Below, piece by piece: positions 1 to 8,395 of a DNA stretch of 64,000 bases; positions within the stretch are counted from its first letter, which is position 1, and each line of letters opens with the position of its first letter. The notes under the pieces are model-generated. The model had not been told where the DNA came from. It searched no databases and saw nothing but the letters and a program-made list of their open reading frames with translations. The DNA lies in the NCBI RefSeq assembly GCF_014190915.1, contig NZ_JACHVU010000001.1, positions 186,001-250,000 on the forward strand, in the 5' to 3' direction. Made by a program: the position numbers and the translations under genes. Origin of the DNA: Mycolicibacterium iranicum. GTDB lineage: Bacteria; Actinomycetota; Actinomycetes; Mycobacteriales; Mycobacteriaceae.

Positions 1-1167
1 TCGCTGACGAAGTTCCTGCCGGACAGGTTCTCCCGGGCCGTGCAGTTCGCCCAGTTCGGCCGGCACACCCGCATCGTCATCAACAACCGGGTGTCCGACT
101 TCATCCCGAACCCCACGTTCGACCGCGTCGCCGCCCCGGGCGCGCACGAGAAGTTCTTCGCCGGCCAGAACACCGAGGGGCTCACGCTGCGCGAGATGCA
201 GGGGCCGGCGATCGCGGCACCGGCGGCCACCCGCAACCCCGTCGACCGGGTGGCCGAGCTCGACCGACAGGGTGTGCGCGAGGCGCTGAACTATCCGACG
301 CTGGCCAGCCTCATCGAACACGCCACCGCCGAGGATCCGGAGCTGACGCTGGCGGTGGTGCACGCCCTCAACCAGTGGATGCTGGAGCACTGGACCTACG
401 ACTACGAGGGCCGGGTGTTCTCCACGCCGATCATCAACCTGTCCGAGGTCGAGGGCGCGCAGCGGGAGCTGGAATTCCTGCTCGCCCACGGCGCCAAGGT
501 GGCCCTGATCAAGCCCGGGCCCGTCCACGGTCTGCGGGGCTGGCGCTCGCCGGCGCTTCCGGAGTTCGATCCGTTCTGGCGTGACGTCGAGGCCGCGGGG
601 CTGCCGATCGTGCTGCACGCCAGTTATCCGCCGCTCGACGAGTACGTCGGGAAGTGGGAGCCGCCGCACACCCAGAACTTCATGGCGATGAGTGCGTTCC
701 GCTGGATGGTGCTCGGCCACCGCGAGATCGCCGACATGATCACAAGTCTGATCTGCCACGGCACCCTGACCAGGTTCCCCAGACTGCGCATCGCCAGCGT
801 CGAGAACGGCAGCTCGTGGATCTTCCCGTTGTTCAGCGACTTCGACGAGCTGGCCAGGAAGATGCCGCAGAACTTCCCCGAACATCCGCTGGAGGTGTTC
901 CGTCGCAACATCTGGGTCAGCCCGTTCTGGGAGGGCTGCGTCTCCGACGTCGTCAACACCGTCGGCTGGGACAAGGTGCTGTTCGGTTCGGACTATCCGC
1001 ACCCCGAGGGCCTGGCCGAACCGAGAGGATTCTGGAAGTACGCCGAGGGGATGGACGTGCGGCGGACCTATGACTTCATGGGTGACAACGCCCGCCGGTT
1101 CATGGGCCTGCCGATCGCCAACCCCGACCCCGAAGCGGCCAGACCTCCGGTGCTGAGCACCGCCTGA
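1..1167 (+). CDS. Amidohydrolase family protein (5' end outside window)
   Basis: The frame is open from base 1, so the GTG at 40 is probably internal and the real start lies upstream. The visible 388 residues look like an amidohydrolase-2 (TIM-barrel, metal-dependent hydrolase or decarboxylase) protein. Late barrel strands are recognisable in the stretches around VLHASYP and LFGSDYPHPEG; the Asp in GSDYPHPEG is the usual catalytic or metal-binding position of this family, and the His in VLHASYP is a likely metal ligand. The N-terminal HxH metal motif would be upstream and cannot be checked. Mycobacteria carry many such paralogues with unknown substrates, so no specific reaction is assigned. 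It ends 40 nt before cobM and shares no evident pathway with it. Confidence 0.85.
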   Translation, partial: SLTKFLPDRFSRAVQFAQFGRHTRIVINNRVSDFIPNPTFDRVAAPGAHEKFFAGQNTEGLTLREMQGPAIAAPAATRNPVDRVAELDRQGVREALNYPTLASLIEHATAEDPELTLAVVHALNQWMLEHWTYDYEGRVFSTPIINLSEVEGAQRELEFLLAHGAKVALIKPGPVHGLRGWRSPALPEFDPFWRDVEAAGLPIVLHASYPPLDEYVGKWEPPHTQNFMAMSAFRWMVLGHREIADMITSLICHGTLTRFPRLRIASVENGSSWIFPLFSDFDELARKMPQNFPEHPLEVFRRNIWVSPFWEGCVSDVVNTVGWDKVLFGSDYPHPEGLAEPRGFWKYAEGMDVRRTYDFMGDNARRFMGLPIANPDPEAARPPVLSTA

Positions 1168-1207
1168 CGTCGAGCGTGGGTGCTGTGCGCGCCTAGACTC
1201 CCACCCG

Positions 1208-1987
1208 ATGAATCACCCGGTGCAGTTCGTCGGCGCGGGACCCGGCGCCGCAGATCTGTTGACGGTGCGCGCGTCCCGGCTGCTCGCCGACGCCGACCTG
1301 GTGCTGTATCCGGGGACCTACCTCGACCCCGAGGTGCTCGCGAACTGCTCGCCCACGGCCTCACTCGTCGACACCGGGGATCTCGATCTCGACGCCATCG
1401 TCGCGCGGCTGATCGACGGCCACCGCGCGGGCCTGGCGGTGGTGCGGCTGGTCTCGGGGGACCCGTCGGTGTACTCCGCGGTGTCGGAGCAGACCCGCCG
1501 GCTCGACGCCGCCGCGGTGCCGTGGGAGGTGACTCCGGGCGTGCCCGCCTACGCGGCCGCGGCCGCCAGGGTCGGACGCGAGCTCACCGTGCCGCTGGTC
1601 GCCCAGTCGGTGGTCCTGACCCGCACCCGGGCGCGGTCGACACCGATGCCCGAGACGGAGTCGCTGGCCGCGTTCGCCGCGACCCGCGCCACACTCGTGC
1701 TGCATCTGGCCATCACCCGGATCCGGGAACTGATGGCCCAGATCGAGGGCGACTACGGATCCGACTGCCCCGTGGTGGTCGTGTACCGGGCTTCGCAGCC
1801 GCAGGAGCTCGTGCTGCGCGGGACCGTCGCCGACATCGCCGACGCGGTCGACGCCGCGCAGCTCCGACAGGCGGCGGTCATCCTGGTGGGCAGGGCGCTC
1901 GCGGGCCGGCCCGACCCCGACGCCGGCGAGAGCTACCTGTACGACCCGGCACGCGACCGGTCGGTCAAGCGTGAGGGCCGGATCTGA
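1208..1987 (+). CDS. cobM: Precorrin-4 C(11)-methyltransferase CobM
   Basis: A 259-aa SAM-dependent tetrapyrrole methylase of the aerobic cobalamin pathway, adding the C-11 methyl to precorrin-4 in the cytosol. The fold is visible as the N-terminal VQFVGAGPGAADLLTVRA glycine-rich loop, the LVLYPGTYL strand, the VVRLVSGDPSVYSA loop and the VTPGVPAYAAAAA segment, all typical of the CobM/CbiF group. Length fits the family. The ATG at 1208 follows a TAGACT hexamer (1194-1199) by 8 nt, so the mRNA is probably leaderless. Its TGA overlaps the bluB ATG (TGATG), implying translational coupling. The remaining cob genes lie on the opposite strand at 4871-8371. Confidence 0.93.
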   Translation: MNHPVQFVGAGPGAADLLTVRASRLLADADLVLYPGTYLDPEVLANCSPTASLVDTGDLDLDAIVARLIDGHRAGLAVVRLVSGDPSVYSAVSEQTRRLDAAAVPWEVTPGVPAYAAAAARVGRELTVPLVAQSVVLTRTRARSTPMPETESLAAFAATRATLVLHLAITRIRELMAQIEGDYGSDCPVVVVYRASQPQELVLRGTVADIADAVDAAQLRQAAVILVGRALAGRPDPDAGESYLYDPARDRSVKREGRI

Positions 1988-2634
1988 TGGATTGCGCGGC
2001 AACGCTGTACGACGTCATCAATCGGCGCCGGGACACGCGCCGCGAGTTCACCGGTGCGACTGTCGACGAGACGGTGCTGCACCGGGTGCTCCTCGCCGCA
2101 CATGCCGCGCCCTCGGTCGGGATGTCGCAGCCGTGGGACTTCGTCCTCGTCCGCTCCCCCGAGACCCTGCGCACCTTCCGCGACCACGTCGCCGCAGAAC
2201 GGGAGGCCTTCGCCGGGCAGCTGACCGGTGAGCGCGCCGAGACGTTCGAGCGCATCAAAATCGAGGGCATCTGCGAATCGGGTCTCGGCATCGTCGTCGG
2301 CTATGACCCGACGCGCGGCGGCCCTCAGGTGCTCGGCCGCCACGCCATCCCCGACGCCGGTCTCTATTCCGTGGTCTGCGCCATCCAGAACCTGTGGCTG
2401 GCGGCGACCGTCGAGGGGCTCGGCGTCGGCTGGGTGTCGTTCTACCGGGAGCAGTTCCTGCGCGAGCTCGTCGGCATGCCCGACCACGTGCGCCCGATCG
2501 CGTGGTTGTGCGTCGGCGCGGTCGCCGACCTTCCCGACGTACCCGACCTGGAGCGTTTCGGGTGGCGCGCCCGGTCGTCGCTCGAGACCGTGCTGCACCG
2601 AGAGCGTTACCGGGCGGCCCCGGAACATCCCTGA
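1987..2634 (+). CDS. bluB: 5,6-dimethylbenzimidazole synthase BluB
   Basis: A 215-aa flavin-destructase of the nitroreductase fold that fragments reduced FMN to 5,6-dimethylbenzimidazole, the lower ligand of cobalamin. Family marks are the basic DVINRRRDTRREF start, the AAHAAPSVGMSQPWDFV segment around the flavin site and the GLGVGWVSFYR segment near the C-terminus. Its ATG overlaps the cobM stop by one base, so the two are one transcription unit and the context supports a cobalamin role rather than a generic nitroreductase. The C-terminal region ends in an RERYRAAPEHP tail of no recognised function. Confidence 0.92.
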   Translation: MDCAATLYDVINRRRDTRREFTGATVDETVLHRVLLAAHAAPSVGMSQPWDFVLVRSPETLRTFRDHVAAEREAFAGQLTGERAETFERIKIEGICESGLGIVVGYDPTRGGPQVLGRHAIPDAGLYSVVCAIQNLWLAATVEGLGVGWVSFYREQFLRELVGMPDHVRPIAWLCVGAVADLPDVPDLERFGWRARSSLETVLHRERYRAAPEHP

Positions 2635-2674
2635 TCGGGGAACACGCGCCGCCGCCCCGCACGTTGGAACAGGC

Positions 2675-3751
2675 ATGACGTCGACGCCTCTGGCGGAGCG
2701 ACTTCTCGACATCACGCGGATCTACCACGAGCCCGGCATCGAGCGGTCCCCACGCGCACAACAGGTCTTTGACCGCTTCCCCGGAGCCGAACGCATCGAG
2801 GTGCCGTCACACCAGACGATCCCCGGCCTCTACGGCAACGCGGGCAACGTGGAGGACTGGGTCCGCATCAAGCAGCAGGTGCTGGTCCTCGGCGAGAAGA
2901 AGAGCCTGACCGCACGCCGCAACGAGCGGTCCAGCGACTGGATCGCGCCGTCCACGGCGAACGGCTGCGCGATGGCCTGCGCGTACTGCTATGTCCCGCG
3001 CCGCAAGGGCTACGCGAATCCGATCACCGTCTTCACCAACATCGACAAGATAACCGGCTACCTCGAGCGCCACGCCGGCCGGCAGGGCGCCAAACCCGAA
3101 CCCAACCAATGCGATCCCGTCGACTGGGTGTACGACATCGGCGAGAACAGCGACTGTTCGGTGGACGCGATGGTGTCGGACAACGTGCGCGACCTCGTCG
3201 ATCTGTTCGGCCGCCTCCCCAACGCGAAGGCGAGTTTCGCCACCAAGCTGGTCAATCGCGATCTGCTGACCTACGACCCGCGCGGCGGCACCCGGATCCG
3301 GTTCAGCCTCATGCCCGGTGAGACGTCCAAGCTCGTCGACATCCGGACCTCCAAGATCACCGACCGCATCGCCGCGATCGACGACTTCGTCGAGGCGGGC
3401 TACGAGGTGCACCTGAACTTCAGCCCGGTGATCGTCCACGAGAACTGGCGCGAGGACTGGTCGGAGCTGCTGGAGCAGATCGCCGACAACACCAACGACC
3501 GCAGCAAGGCCCAACTGGCCGCCGAGATCATCTTCCTGACCCACAACGAGGGCCTGCACGAGGTCAACCTCGGCTGGCATCCCAAGGCCGAGGAGGTGCT
3601 GTGGCGTCCGGACCTGCAGCAGCTCAAGCGAAGTCAGAACGGGCAGTGGAATGTCCGGTACAAGTCGCCGTGGAAGGGCCGCTGGGTCGAGCAGCTCACC
3701 GACCTCATCGACCAGAAGCTGCCGACCTGCCGGATCCGGTATGCCTTCTGA
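2675..3751 (+). CDS. Spore photoproduct lyase-like radical SAM protein
   Basis: A 358-aa protein of the SplB/spore photoproduct lyase family. The radical-SAM cluster motif is C98-x3-C102-x2-C105 (CAMACAYC), followed by YVPRRKGYANP as in SplB-type enzymes. Spore photoproduct lyase repairs 5-thyminyl-5,6-dihydrothymine made by UV in dry spore DNA; mycobacteria do not form classical spores, so the substrate here is uncertain. The start is the ATG at 2675, where similarity begins; an open frame extends further upstream but runs through bluB. The stop overlaps the next small gene by 11 nt. Neighbouring nei2 suggests, but does not prove, a DNA-repair link. Confidence 0.82.
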   Translation: MTSTPLAERLLDITRIYHEPGIERSPRAQQVFDRFPGAERIEVPSHQTIPGLYGNAGNVEDWVRIKQQVLVLGEKKSLTARRNERSSDWIAPSTANGCAMACAYCYVPRRKGYANPITVFTNIDKITGYLERHAGRQGAKPEPNQCDPVDWVYDIGENSDCSVDAMVSDNVRDLVDLFGRLPNAKASFATKLVNRDLLTYDPRGGTRIRFSLMPGETSKLVDIRTSKITDRIAAIDDFVEAGYEVHLNFSPVIVHENWREDWSELLEQIADNTNDRSKAQLAAEIIFLTHNEGLHEVNLGWHPKAEEVLWRPDLQQLKRSQNGQWNVRYKSPWKGRWVEQLTDLIDQKLPTCRIRYAF

Positions 3752-4040
3752 GCCGCCCAGGACCGACGACGGGCACTACCTCGTGATCAACGGACGCCGT
3801 TGGCGCGCCACCGATCCGGCCATCCCCGAACCGCGACGGGCGGAGCTGACCCGCATCCTGATGGCATGGCGTCGCGAGGTGCGCCGCACCAAGGGCACCG
3901 ACGCGGAGGCGACGTCGCGAGCCGGTGTGAACGCGACCAAGATCGCCCTCGGGGAGCGGGGAACTCCGCCGTGGTGGGAGCAGACCGATGCGCAACGGCG
4001 GACGCGCTGGGAGGCTCAGGTCCCCGAACCCGGCTCCTGA
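3741..4040 (+). CDS. Conserved hypothetical protein, 99 aa
   Basis: A 99-aa basic, Trp-rich protein starting at ATG 3741 inside the 3' end of the radical SAM gene (11-nt overlap). It has a compact N-terminal motif (YLVINGRRWRATDP), a helical middle (ELTRILMAWRREVRR) and a WWEQTD segment. I recognise this as a small family often found next to SPL-like genes in actinobacteria, but no function is established. There is no signal peptide or membrane segment. The tight overlap suggests co-expression with the SPL-like enzyme. Its 3' end overlaps the converging nei2 gene by 25 nt. Confidence 0.7.
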   Translation: MPSEPPRTDDGHYLVINGRRWRATDPAIPEPRRAELTRILMAWRREVRRTKGTDAEATSRAGVNATKIALGERGTPPWWEQTDAQRRTRWEAQVPEPGS

Positions 4041-4834
4041 ACGGGGCCCGGCTGACATGTCGGGCACCACCAGGTGCGTCGCCGTTCCGGGTCGTTGGCC
4101 ACCTCGGCGACCACCCGTACGGTCGTGCCGCAGCGCAGACAGGGGCGTCCCGCCCGGCCCGCGACCCAGTGGGATTCCCCCTTGCGACGGGTACCTGTGG
4201 TCACCTGCATGGCGCCCGGCACCGTCGCCGAATGACGCAACGCCCTGGCGCCGAGCCGCAGCAGCGCGGGCACGTCCACCGACCCGACCGGTGTCCACGG
4301 GCTGTGCCCGCGCAGGAAGCACAGTTCGTTGGCCCAGAGATTGCCGAAGCCCGCGACGCAACGCTGATCGAGCAGGGCGGCCGCCAGTGCCCGGTCGGGG
4401 TCGCGGGAAACCCGTCGGGCGGCCTCCTCGGGGTCCCAGTCCTCGCGCAGCGGATCCGGGCCGAGATGTCCCACGACGGCGGCCTCGTCGCGCGTGCGCA
4501 CCAGGTCGACCACGGGCAGCAGCACACCGTAGGCCGCCGGTCCGTCGGTGCGCAGGACGACCCGCACGTCGGGCATCACCGTCCGGGGAAGCCAGCGGCC
4601 CGCCTCGGAGATCGTCCACGACCCCGACATCCGCAGATGGGTGTGCAGGGTCAGATCGCCCGACAGCCGGGTGAGCAGGTGCTTGCCGTGGGTGATGTGC
4701 TCGGTGACCGTGCGGCCCGCGAGGTCCTCGGTGGCGTGCTGCGGGACCCGCAGCTCGGCGCGGGTGAGGACCCGGCCGCGCAGCGCGCCGTCCAGTCGGC
4801 GGGCCAGCGCGTAGACGGTGTCACCCTCGGGCAC
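4016..4834 (-). CDS. nei2: Fpg/Nei family DNA glycosylase (Nei2-type)
   Basis: A 272-aa formamidopyrimidine/endonuclease VIII-type glycosylase for base-excision repair of oxidised pyrimidines. The N-terminus PEGDTV carries the catalytic Pro2-Glu3 pair; the conserved Lys lies in HGKHLL; an H2TH region spans roughly residues 135-195 (LLDQRCVAGFGNLWANEL); a C-terminal zinc finger uses CLRCG and CPTC. PEGDTV rather than PELPEV, and the overall resemblance to Rv3297 as I recall it, favour Nei2 over Fpg. GTG 4834 is chosen because it yields the processed MPEG start and is preceded by GAGGAGG. The gene converges with 3741-4040 and lies just downstream of cobU on the same strand. Confidence 0.88.
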   Translation of the reverse strand: MPEGDTVYALARRLDGALRGRVLTRAELRVPQHATEDLAGRTVTEHITHGKHLLTRLSGDLTLHTHLRMSGSWTISEAGRWLPRTVMPDVRVVLRTDGPAAYGVLLPVVDLVRTRDEAAVVGHLGPDPLREDWDPEEAARRVSRDPDRALAAALLDQRCVAGFGNLWANELCFLRGHSPWTPVGSVDVPALLRLGARALRHSATVPGAMQVTTGTRRKGESHWVAGRAGRPCLRCGTTVRVVAEVANDPERRRTWWCPTCQPGPVQEPGSGT

Positions 4835-4848
4835 GTCCGCACCTCCTC

Positions 4849-4880
4849 AGAGCCTTAGAGCCTTAGAGCCTTAGAGCCTC
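4849..4880. repeat. 8-bp tandem repeat AGAGCCTT x4 at the cobU 3' end
   Basis: Three perfect AGAGCCTT units and a fourth ending in C instead of T run head to tail. Read on the minus strand, each unit carries CTAAGG and so a TAA. Because 8 is not a multiple of 3, successive units place a stop in each reading frame. The cobU TAA (4871-4873) is one of these stops, and the repeat then fills the short gap up to the nei2 ribosome binding site. Confidence 0.9.
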
Positions 4881-5395
4881 AGTACCCGCCCGGCGATCAC
4901 GAGGTGCACGTCGTCGCAGACCTCGGCCACCCGCTGGTTGAGCGTGCCGAGCAGGTCGCGGAACATCACCCCGGACCGGTGTGACGGGACCACGCCGAGG
5001 CCGACCTCGTTGGTCACCACGACCGCGCGTGGCGTCGCGGACAGCGCGGTGCACAGGGCCTCGGCGCGGAGGTCGAGGGCGCGGGCCGCCGCCTCGGTGG
5101 AGGCCTCCCACAGGCCGCCGCGATCGAGGATCGCGGTGAGCCATGTGCCGAGGCAGTCCACGAGGACCGGTCCGCCGGCGTCGCGCACCGCGGCGCCCAC
5201 GTCGTGGGTCTCGGCGGTCGCCCAGTGTGCCGGCCGCCGGGAGCGGTGACGGGCGACCCGGGCGTCCCAGTCCGGGTCGGTGCCGTCGGCGGGCCGGCCC
5301 GGCGCGATGTAGGTGACGCGCTCGGCGGCGTCGAACAGTCCCTCGGCGTGGCGGGACTTGCCCGAGCGCACGCCGCCGGTCACGAGGATTCTCAT
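4871..5395 (-). CDS. cobU: Adenosylcobinamide kinase / adenosylcobinamide-phosphate guanylyltransferase CobU
   Basis: A 174-aa bifunctional enzyme of nucleotide-loop assembly: it phosphorylates adenosylcobinamide and then attaches GMP. The P-loop is GGVRSGKS (residues 7-14); a later [14 protein letters not shown] strand and [18 protein letters not shown], with the guanylyltransferase-type Asn-Glu-Val-Gly, are typical. ATG 5395 overlaps the cobK stop as ATGA, making it last of the cobF-cobQ-cobK-cobU operon. The C-terminus (VIAGRVLRL) ends on a TAA supplied by an 8-bp tandem repeat, so the final residues may vary between strains. Confidence 0.94.
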   Translation of the reverse strand: MRILVTGGVRSGKSRHAEGLFDAAERVTYIAPGRPADGTDPDWDARVARHRSRRPAHWATAETHDVGAAVRDAGGPVLVDCLGTWLTAILDRGGLWEASTEAAARALDLRAEALCTALSATPRAVVVTNEVGLGVVPSHRSGVMFRDLLGTLNQRVAEVCDDVHLVIAGRVLRL

Positions 5396-6138
5396 CGCGG
5401 CCCCGCGGGAATCGCGCGCACCCAGGCGACCGCATCGGCGACGTCGTGCACCGTGGGCACGTCGTGCGGCCGGGCGGGCCTGCGCACGATCACGACGGGA
5501 ACCCCGAGTTCCCCGGCGGCGGCCATCTTCGGCCAGGTGTGTTCTCCCCCTGAATCTTTCGTGATCAGGACGTCGGTTCGGTGATCGCGCATCAGACGGA
5601 GTTCGCCGGCCAGGTGGTACGGGCCCCGGCTGGTCACCAACCGCCACGCGGCGGGGATCGGCGCGTCGGGGGCCTGCACGACGCGGGCCAGCACAGCGTG
5701 CTCGCCCAGATCGGGAACGAAACGGGCCATCTCCTGCCGGCCCACCGTCAGGAAGGGACGACGCCCCAGCCGTCCGGCCGTCTCGGCGGCCTGCTCGTGG
5801 CTGTCCACCCAGTGCCAGGACTCTCCCGACCGGTCGGCCCACCCGGGGCGTTCCAACCGGAGCAGCGGCCTGCCCTCCCCGATGCAGGCCGCAACGGCGT
5901 TGGCGGAGATCGTCTTCGCAAACGGGTGGGTCGCGTCGACAACCGCGTCGTAGTCCGACAGCACGGCCCGCAGGCCGTCGACTCCCCCGAAACCGCCGAC
6001 ACGGACGTCACCCACGGGCAGGCGGGGATCGGCGATGCGTCCCGCCAGGGAGGACATGACTTCGACGCCGTCCGCGGTCAGCCGCGCGGCCAGATCCCGC
6101 GCTTCGGCCGTGCCGCCGAGAAGCATGACCCGTGTCAT
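5392..6138 (-). CDS. cobK: Precorrin-6A reductase CobK
   Basis: A 248-aa NADPH-dependent reductase converting precorrin-6A to precorrin-6B. It begins [17 protein letters not shown], the typical N-terminal nucleotide-binding segment, and keeps the family features [15 protein letters not shown] and ITKDSGG. ATG 6138 is used because similarity starts there and the codon forms an ATGA overlap with the cobQ stop; the open frame upstream merely runs antisense-free through cobQ. Its own stop overlaps the cobU start in the same way, so the operon is translationally coupled throughout. Confidence 0.93.
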   Translation of the reverse strand: MTRVMLLGGTAEARDLAARLTADGVEVMSSLAGRIADPRLPVGDVRVGGFGGVDGLRAVLSDYDAVVDATHPFAKTISANAVAACIGEGRPLLRLERPGWADRSGESWHWVDSHEQAAETAGRLGRRPFLTVGRQEMARFVPDLGEHAVLARVVQAPDAPIPAAWRLVTSRGPYHLAGELRLMRDHRTDVLITKDSGGEHTWPKMAAAGELGVPVVIVRRPARPHDVPTVHDVADAVAWVRAIPAGPR

Positions 6139-7607
6139 GGCGCCCCCGGGGGCAGGAACGGAAGTGATTGTGCGACACCCTCTCTGGCCAGATCGAGCAG
6201 TGCGGCCACATCGAGGTGACGCTCCACGAGATCGCCCAGCAGGTCCAGGCGGCTCTCGCGGGCCGCGCCGAAGGAGGCAGCCGACTGCACGCCGAGCGTC
6301 TCCTGCAGGAACAGGGCACGCAGCGCGTCCCCTTCCAGCGCGCCGTGCCACATCGTCCCGTAGACGTTCCCGGCGCGGGTGCCGCCGAGGAACTCCTCGG
6401 CACCCCCGCCCGTCGTGATCCGCCCGTGGTGGATCTCGTACCCCGTCGCGGGGGCGTCACGCCAGAACCCCCGGGGCAGCCGCAAAGTCTTCTCGGCGGC
6501 GAAATCGGTTGCGGCGTCCAGCAGTCCGAGCCCGTCGACCTCGGTGGGCGGACCTTCGATCCCGTCTCTGTCCTGCACCACCCGGCCCAGCATCTGGAAG
6601 CCACCGCAGATGCCCAGGACGGGCCGGCCCTGCGCGGCGTGCGCCAGCACGGCACGGTCGAGTCCGCGCGACCGCAGCCACGCCAGATCGGCGATCGTGG
6701 ACCGGGTGCCGGGCAGGACGACCAGATCCGCATCCGCCAGCGCGCCGGGATGGGAGGCGAAGACCACGTCGAGGTCGGGTTCGATGCCGAGGGCGTCGAC
6801 GTCGGTGAAATTGCTGATCCGGGGCAGCCGAACCACGACGACGCGCCGGGCCCCGGTCCGCGGCGAGCGCCTGCCCTGCAGGTCGAGTGCGTCCTCGGAG
6901 TCCAGCCAGATGTCGGGATGCCACGGCAGCGTGCCGTAAACTCTTCGGCCCGTGACCTTTTCCAGATCGCGCAGGCCGGGGTCGAGCAGTGCCAGGTCGC
7001 CGCGGAACTTGTTGACGACGAACCCTGCCACCAGCGCCTGGTCCTCGGCCGAGAGCAATGCGACCGTGCCGAAGAACGCCGCGAACACGCCGCCCCGGTC
7101 GATGTCGCCGACCACGACCGTCGGCAACCCGGCGTGGCGCGCCAGGCCGAGGTTCACGTAATCGCCTGCGCGCAGGTTGATCTCGGCGGGACTGCCGGCA
7201 CCCTCGGCGACGACGACCTCGTAGCGGGACGCCAGGTCGTCGTAGGCGGCGTGCGCGGCCGCGGCGAGGGCCCGGCGGCCCTCCAGCCAGTCCGACGACG
7301 ACACGTGTCCCCACGGTTGTCCCATCAGGACGACGTGACTGCGGCGGTCGCTGCCGGGCTTGAGCAGTACCGGGTTCATCGCCGCCTCCGGGGTGGCGCG
7401 CGCGGCGAGGGCCTGGATCCATTGCGCGCGACCGATTTCGACGCCCTGGCCGTCGGCTCCGGAACAGACCATGGAGTTGTTCGACATGTTCTGCGCCTTG
7501 TACGGGGCGACCTTCACGCCGCGGCGTGCCAGTGCCCGGCACAGCCCGGTGGTGACCACGGACTTGCCCGCGTCGCTGGTCGTGCCGGCGATCAGCAGTC
7601 CGGTCAT
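6135..7607 (-). CDS. cobQ: Cobyric acid synthase CobQ
   Basis: A 490-aa glutamine-dependent amidotransferase that amidates four side chains of adenosylcobyrinic acid a,c-diamide. The N-terminal dethiobiotin-synthetase-like ATPase domain shows GTTSDAGKS and [10 protein letters not shown]; the C-terminal class-I-like glutaminase domain shows [13 protein letters not shown] with the nucleophile-position Cys, and GYEIHHG with the His. ATG 7607 overlaps the cobF stop by ATGA. The sequence corresponds to mycobacterial CobQ1. It is the third committed corrin gene of this operon. Confidence 0.95.
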   Translation of the reverse strand: MTGLLIAGTTSDAGKSVVTTGLCRALARRGVKVAPYKAQNMSNNSMVCSGADGQGVEIGRAQWIQALAARATPEAAMNPVLLKPGSDRRSHVVLMGQPWGHVSSSDWLEGRRALAAAAHAAYDDLASRYEVVVAEGAGSPAEINLRAGDYVNLGLARHAGLPTVVVGDIDRGGVFAAFFGTVALLSAEDQALVAGFVVNKFRGDLALLDPGLRDLEKVTGRRVYGTLPWHPDIWLDSEDALDLQGRRSPRTGARRVVVVRLPRISNFTDVDALGIEPDLDVVFASHPGALADADLVVLPGTRSTIADLAWLRSRGLDRAVLAHAAQGRPVLGICGGFQMLGRVVQDRDGIEGPPTEVDGLGLLDAATDFAAEKTLRLPRGFWRDAPATGYEIHHGRITTGGGAEEFLGGTRAGNVYGTMWHGALEGDALRALFLQETLGVQSAASFGAARESRLDLLGDLVERHLDVAALLDLAREGVAQSLPFLPPGAP

Positions 7608-8371
7608 CGTGGCCTCCGGAGCAGGAAGACGTCCATGACCCACCCGTCGTCGGCCTCCGCTGAGGCCCTGGCCTCGGCGATCGCGGGCAGCACCGAACCC
7701 AGCCGCCCCGACACCAGCTTCTCGCCCGCGGCTCCGAGGTTGGCGCCCCACCAGATCGTCCAGTCCTGCAGGCCGGTGACGTCGAGCCGGTCGGTCGGCG
7801 GGTTGAGCATGGCGACGATGTTGTCCTGTCCCGCTGCCACCGCCTCCTGCAGCCGGCGGCCGGTGGTGATGAGGACCGGTCGCCCGACCTCGTGGAGCAC
7901 GATGCGGTGGCGTGCGGCCAGCAGCTGGGGCGCACTGATCCCCGCGATCACGTCGTAGTCGGCGTCCACGCCGAGCGCCCGCACCTTCTCGACGATGCGG
8001 ATCGTGGAGTCGTACAGGGACGGGTCACCCCACACCAGGAAGGCCGCGGTGCCGCCGCGTGCGCGCAGCACGTCGGCATACTGCGCGGCGCGGGCGTCGT
8101 GCCAGTCGGCCACCGCCGAGGCGTATCCGTCCTGGGTGAGTCCCGTCGAGCGGTCGCGCGGCGGATCGGTGAGTGCGACCAGTTCGGCGGCGCCCCGAGG
8201 GCCCGGGTGAGCGTCGACGATCTGCCGGCGCACCGCGAGCAGGCGGTCGTCCTCGGTCTTCTCGGCGGCCAGCACGTAGTCCACCGAGCGCAGAGCCTCG
8301 GCGGCCTCGGGGGTGACGTGCTGGGGCCCCATGCCCACGCCGAGGATCCTGATGCGTACCGCCGAGGCCAT
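7604..8371 (-). CDS. cobF: Precorrin-6A synthase (deacetylating) CobF
   Basis: A 255-aa SAM-dependent methyltransferase that methylates C-1 of precorrin-5 and releases the acetyl group. It keeps the IRILGVGMGPQHVTPEAAEAL loop, DYVLAAEKTEDDRLLAVR and the VWGDPSLYDSTIRI segment, which are distinctive of CobF. It heads the cobF-cobQ-cobK-cobU operon; there is only 24 nt to the lysG stop upstream. CobF is remembered as lost in M. tuberculosis but kept in environmental mycobacteria, so an intact copy fits a strain able to make cobalamin aerobically. Confidence 0.93.
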   Translation of the reverse strand: MASAVRIRILGVGMGPQHVTPEAAEALRSVDYVLAAEKTEDDRLLAVRRQIVDAHPGPRGAAELVALTDPPRDRSTGLTQDGYASAVADWHDARAAQYADVLRARGGTAAFLVWGDPSLYDSTIRIVEKVRALGVDADYDVIAGISAPQLLAARHRIVLHEVGRPVLITTGRRLQEAVAAGQDNIVAMLNPPTDRLDVTGLQDWTIWWGANLGAAGEKLVSGRLGSVLPAIAEARASAEADDGWVMDVFLLRRPR

Positions 8372-8395
8372 GGCAGTGATTGTCCCTGGTCCTGG

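Noticed and set aside
4871..5842. Longer cobU start inside cobK
   Set aside because: Upstream residues are arginine-rich shadow of cobK; ATG 5395 has the ATGA overlap and starts the P-loop protein.
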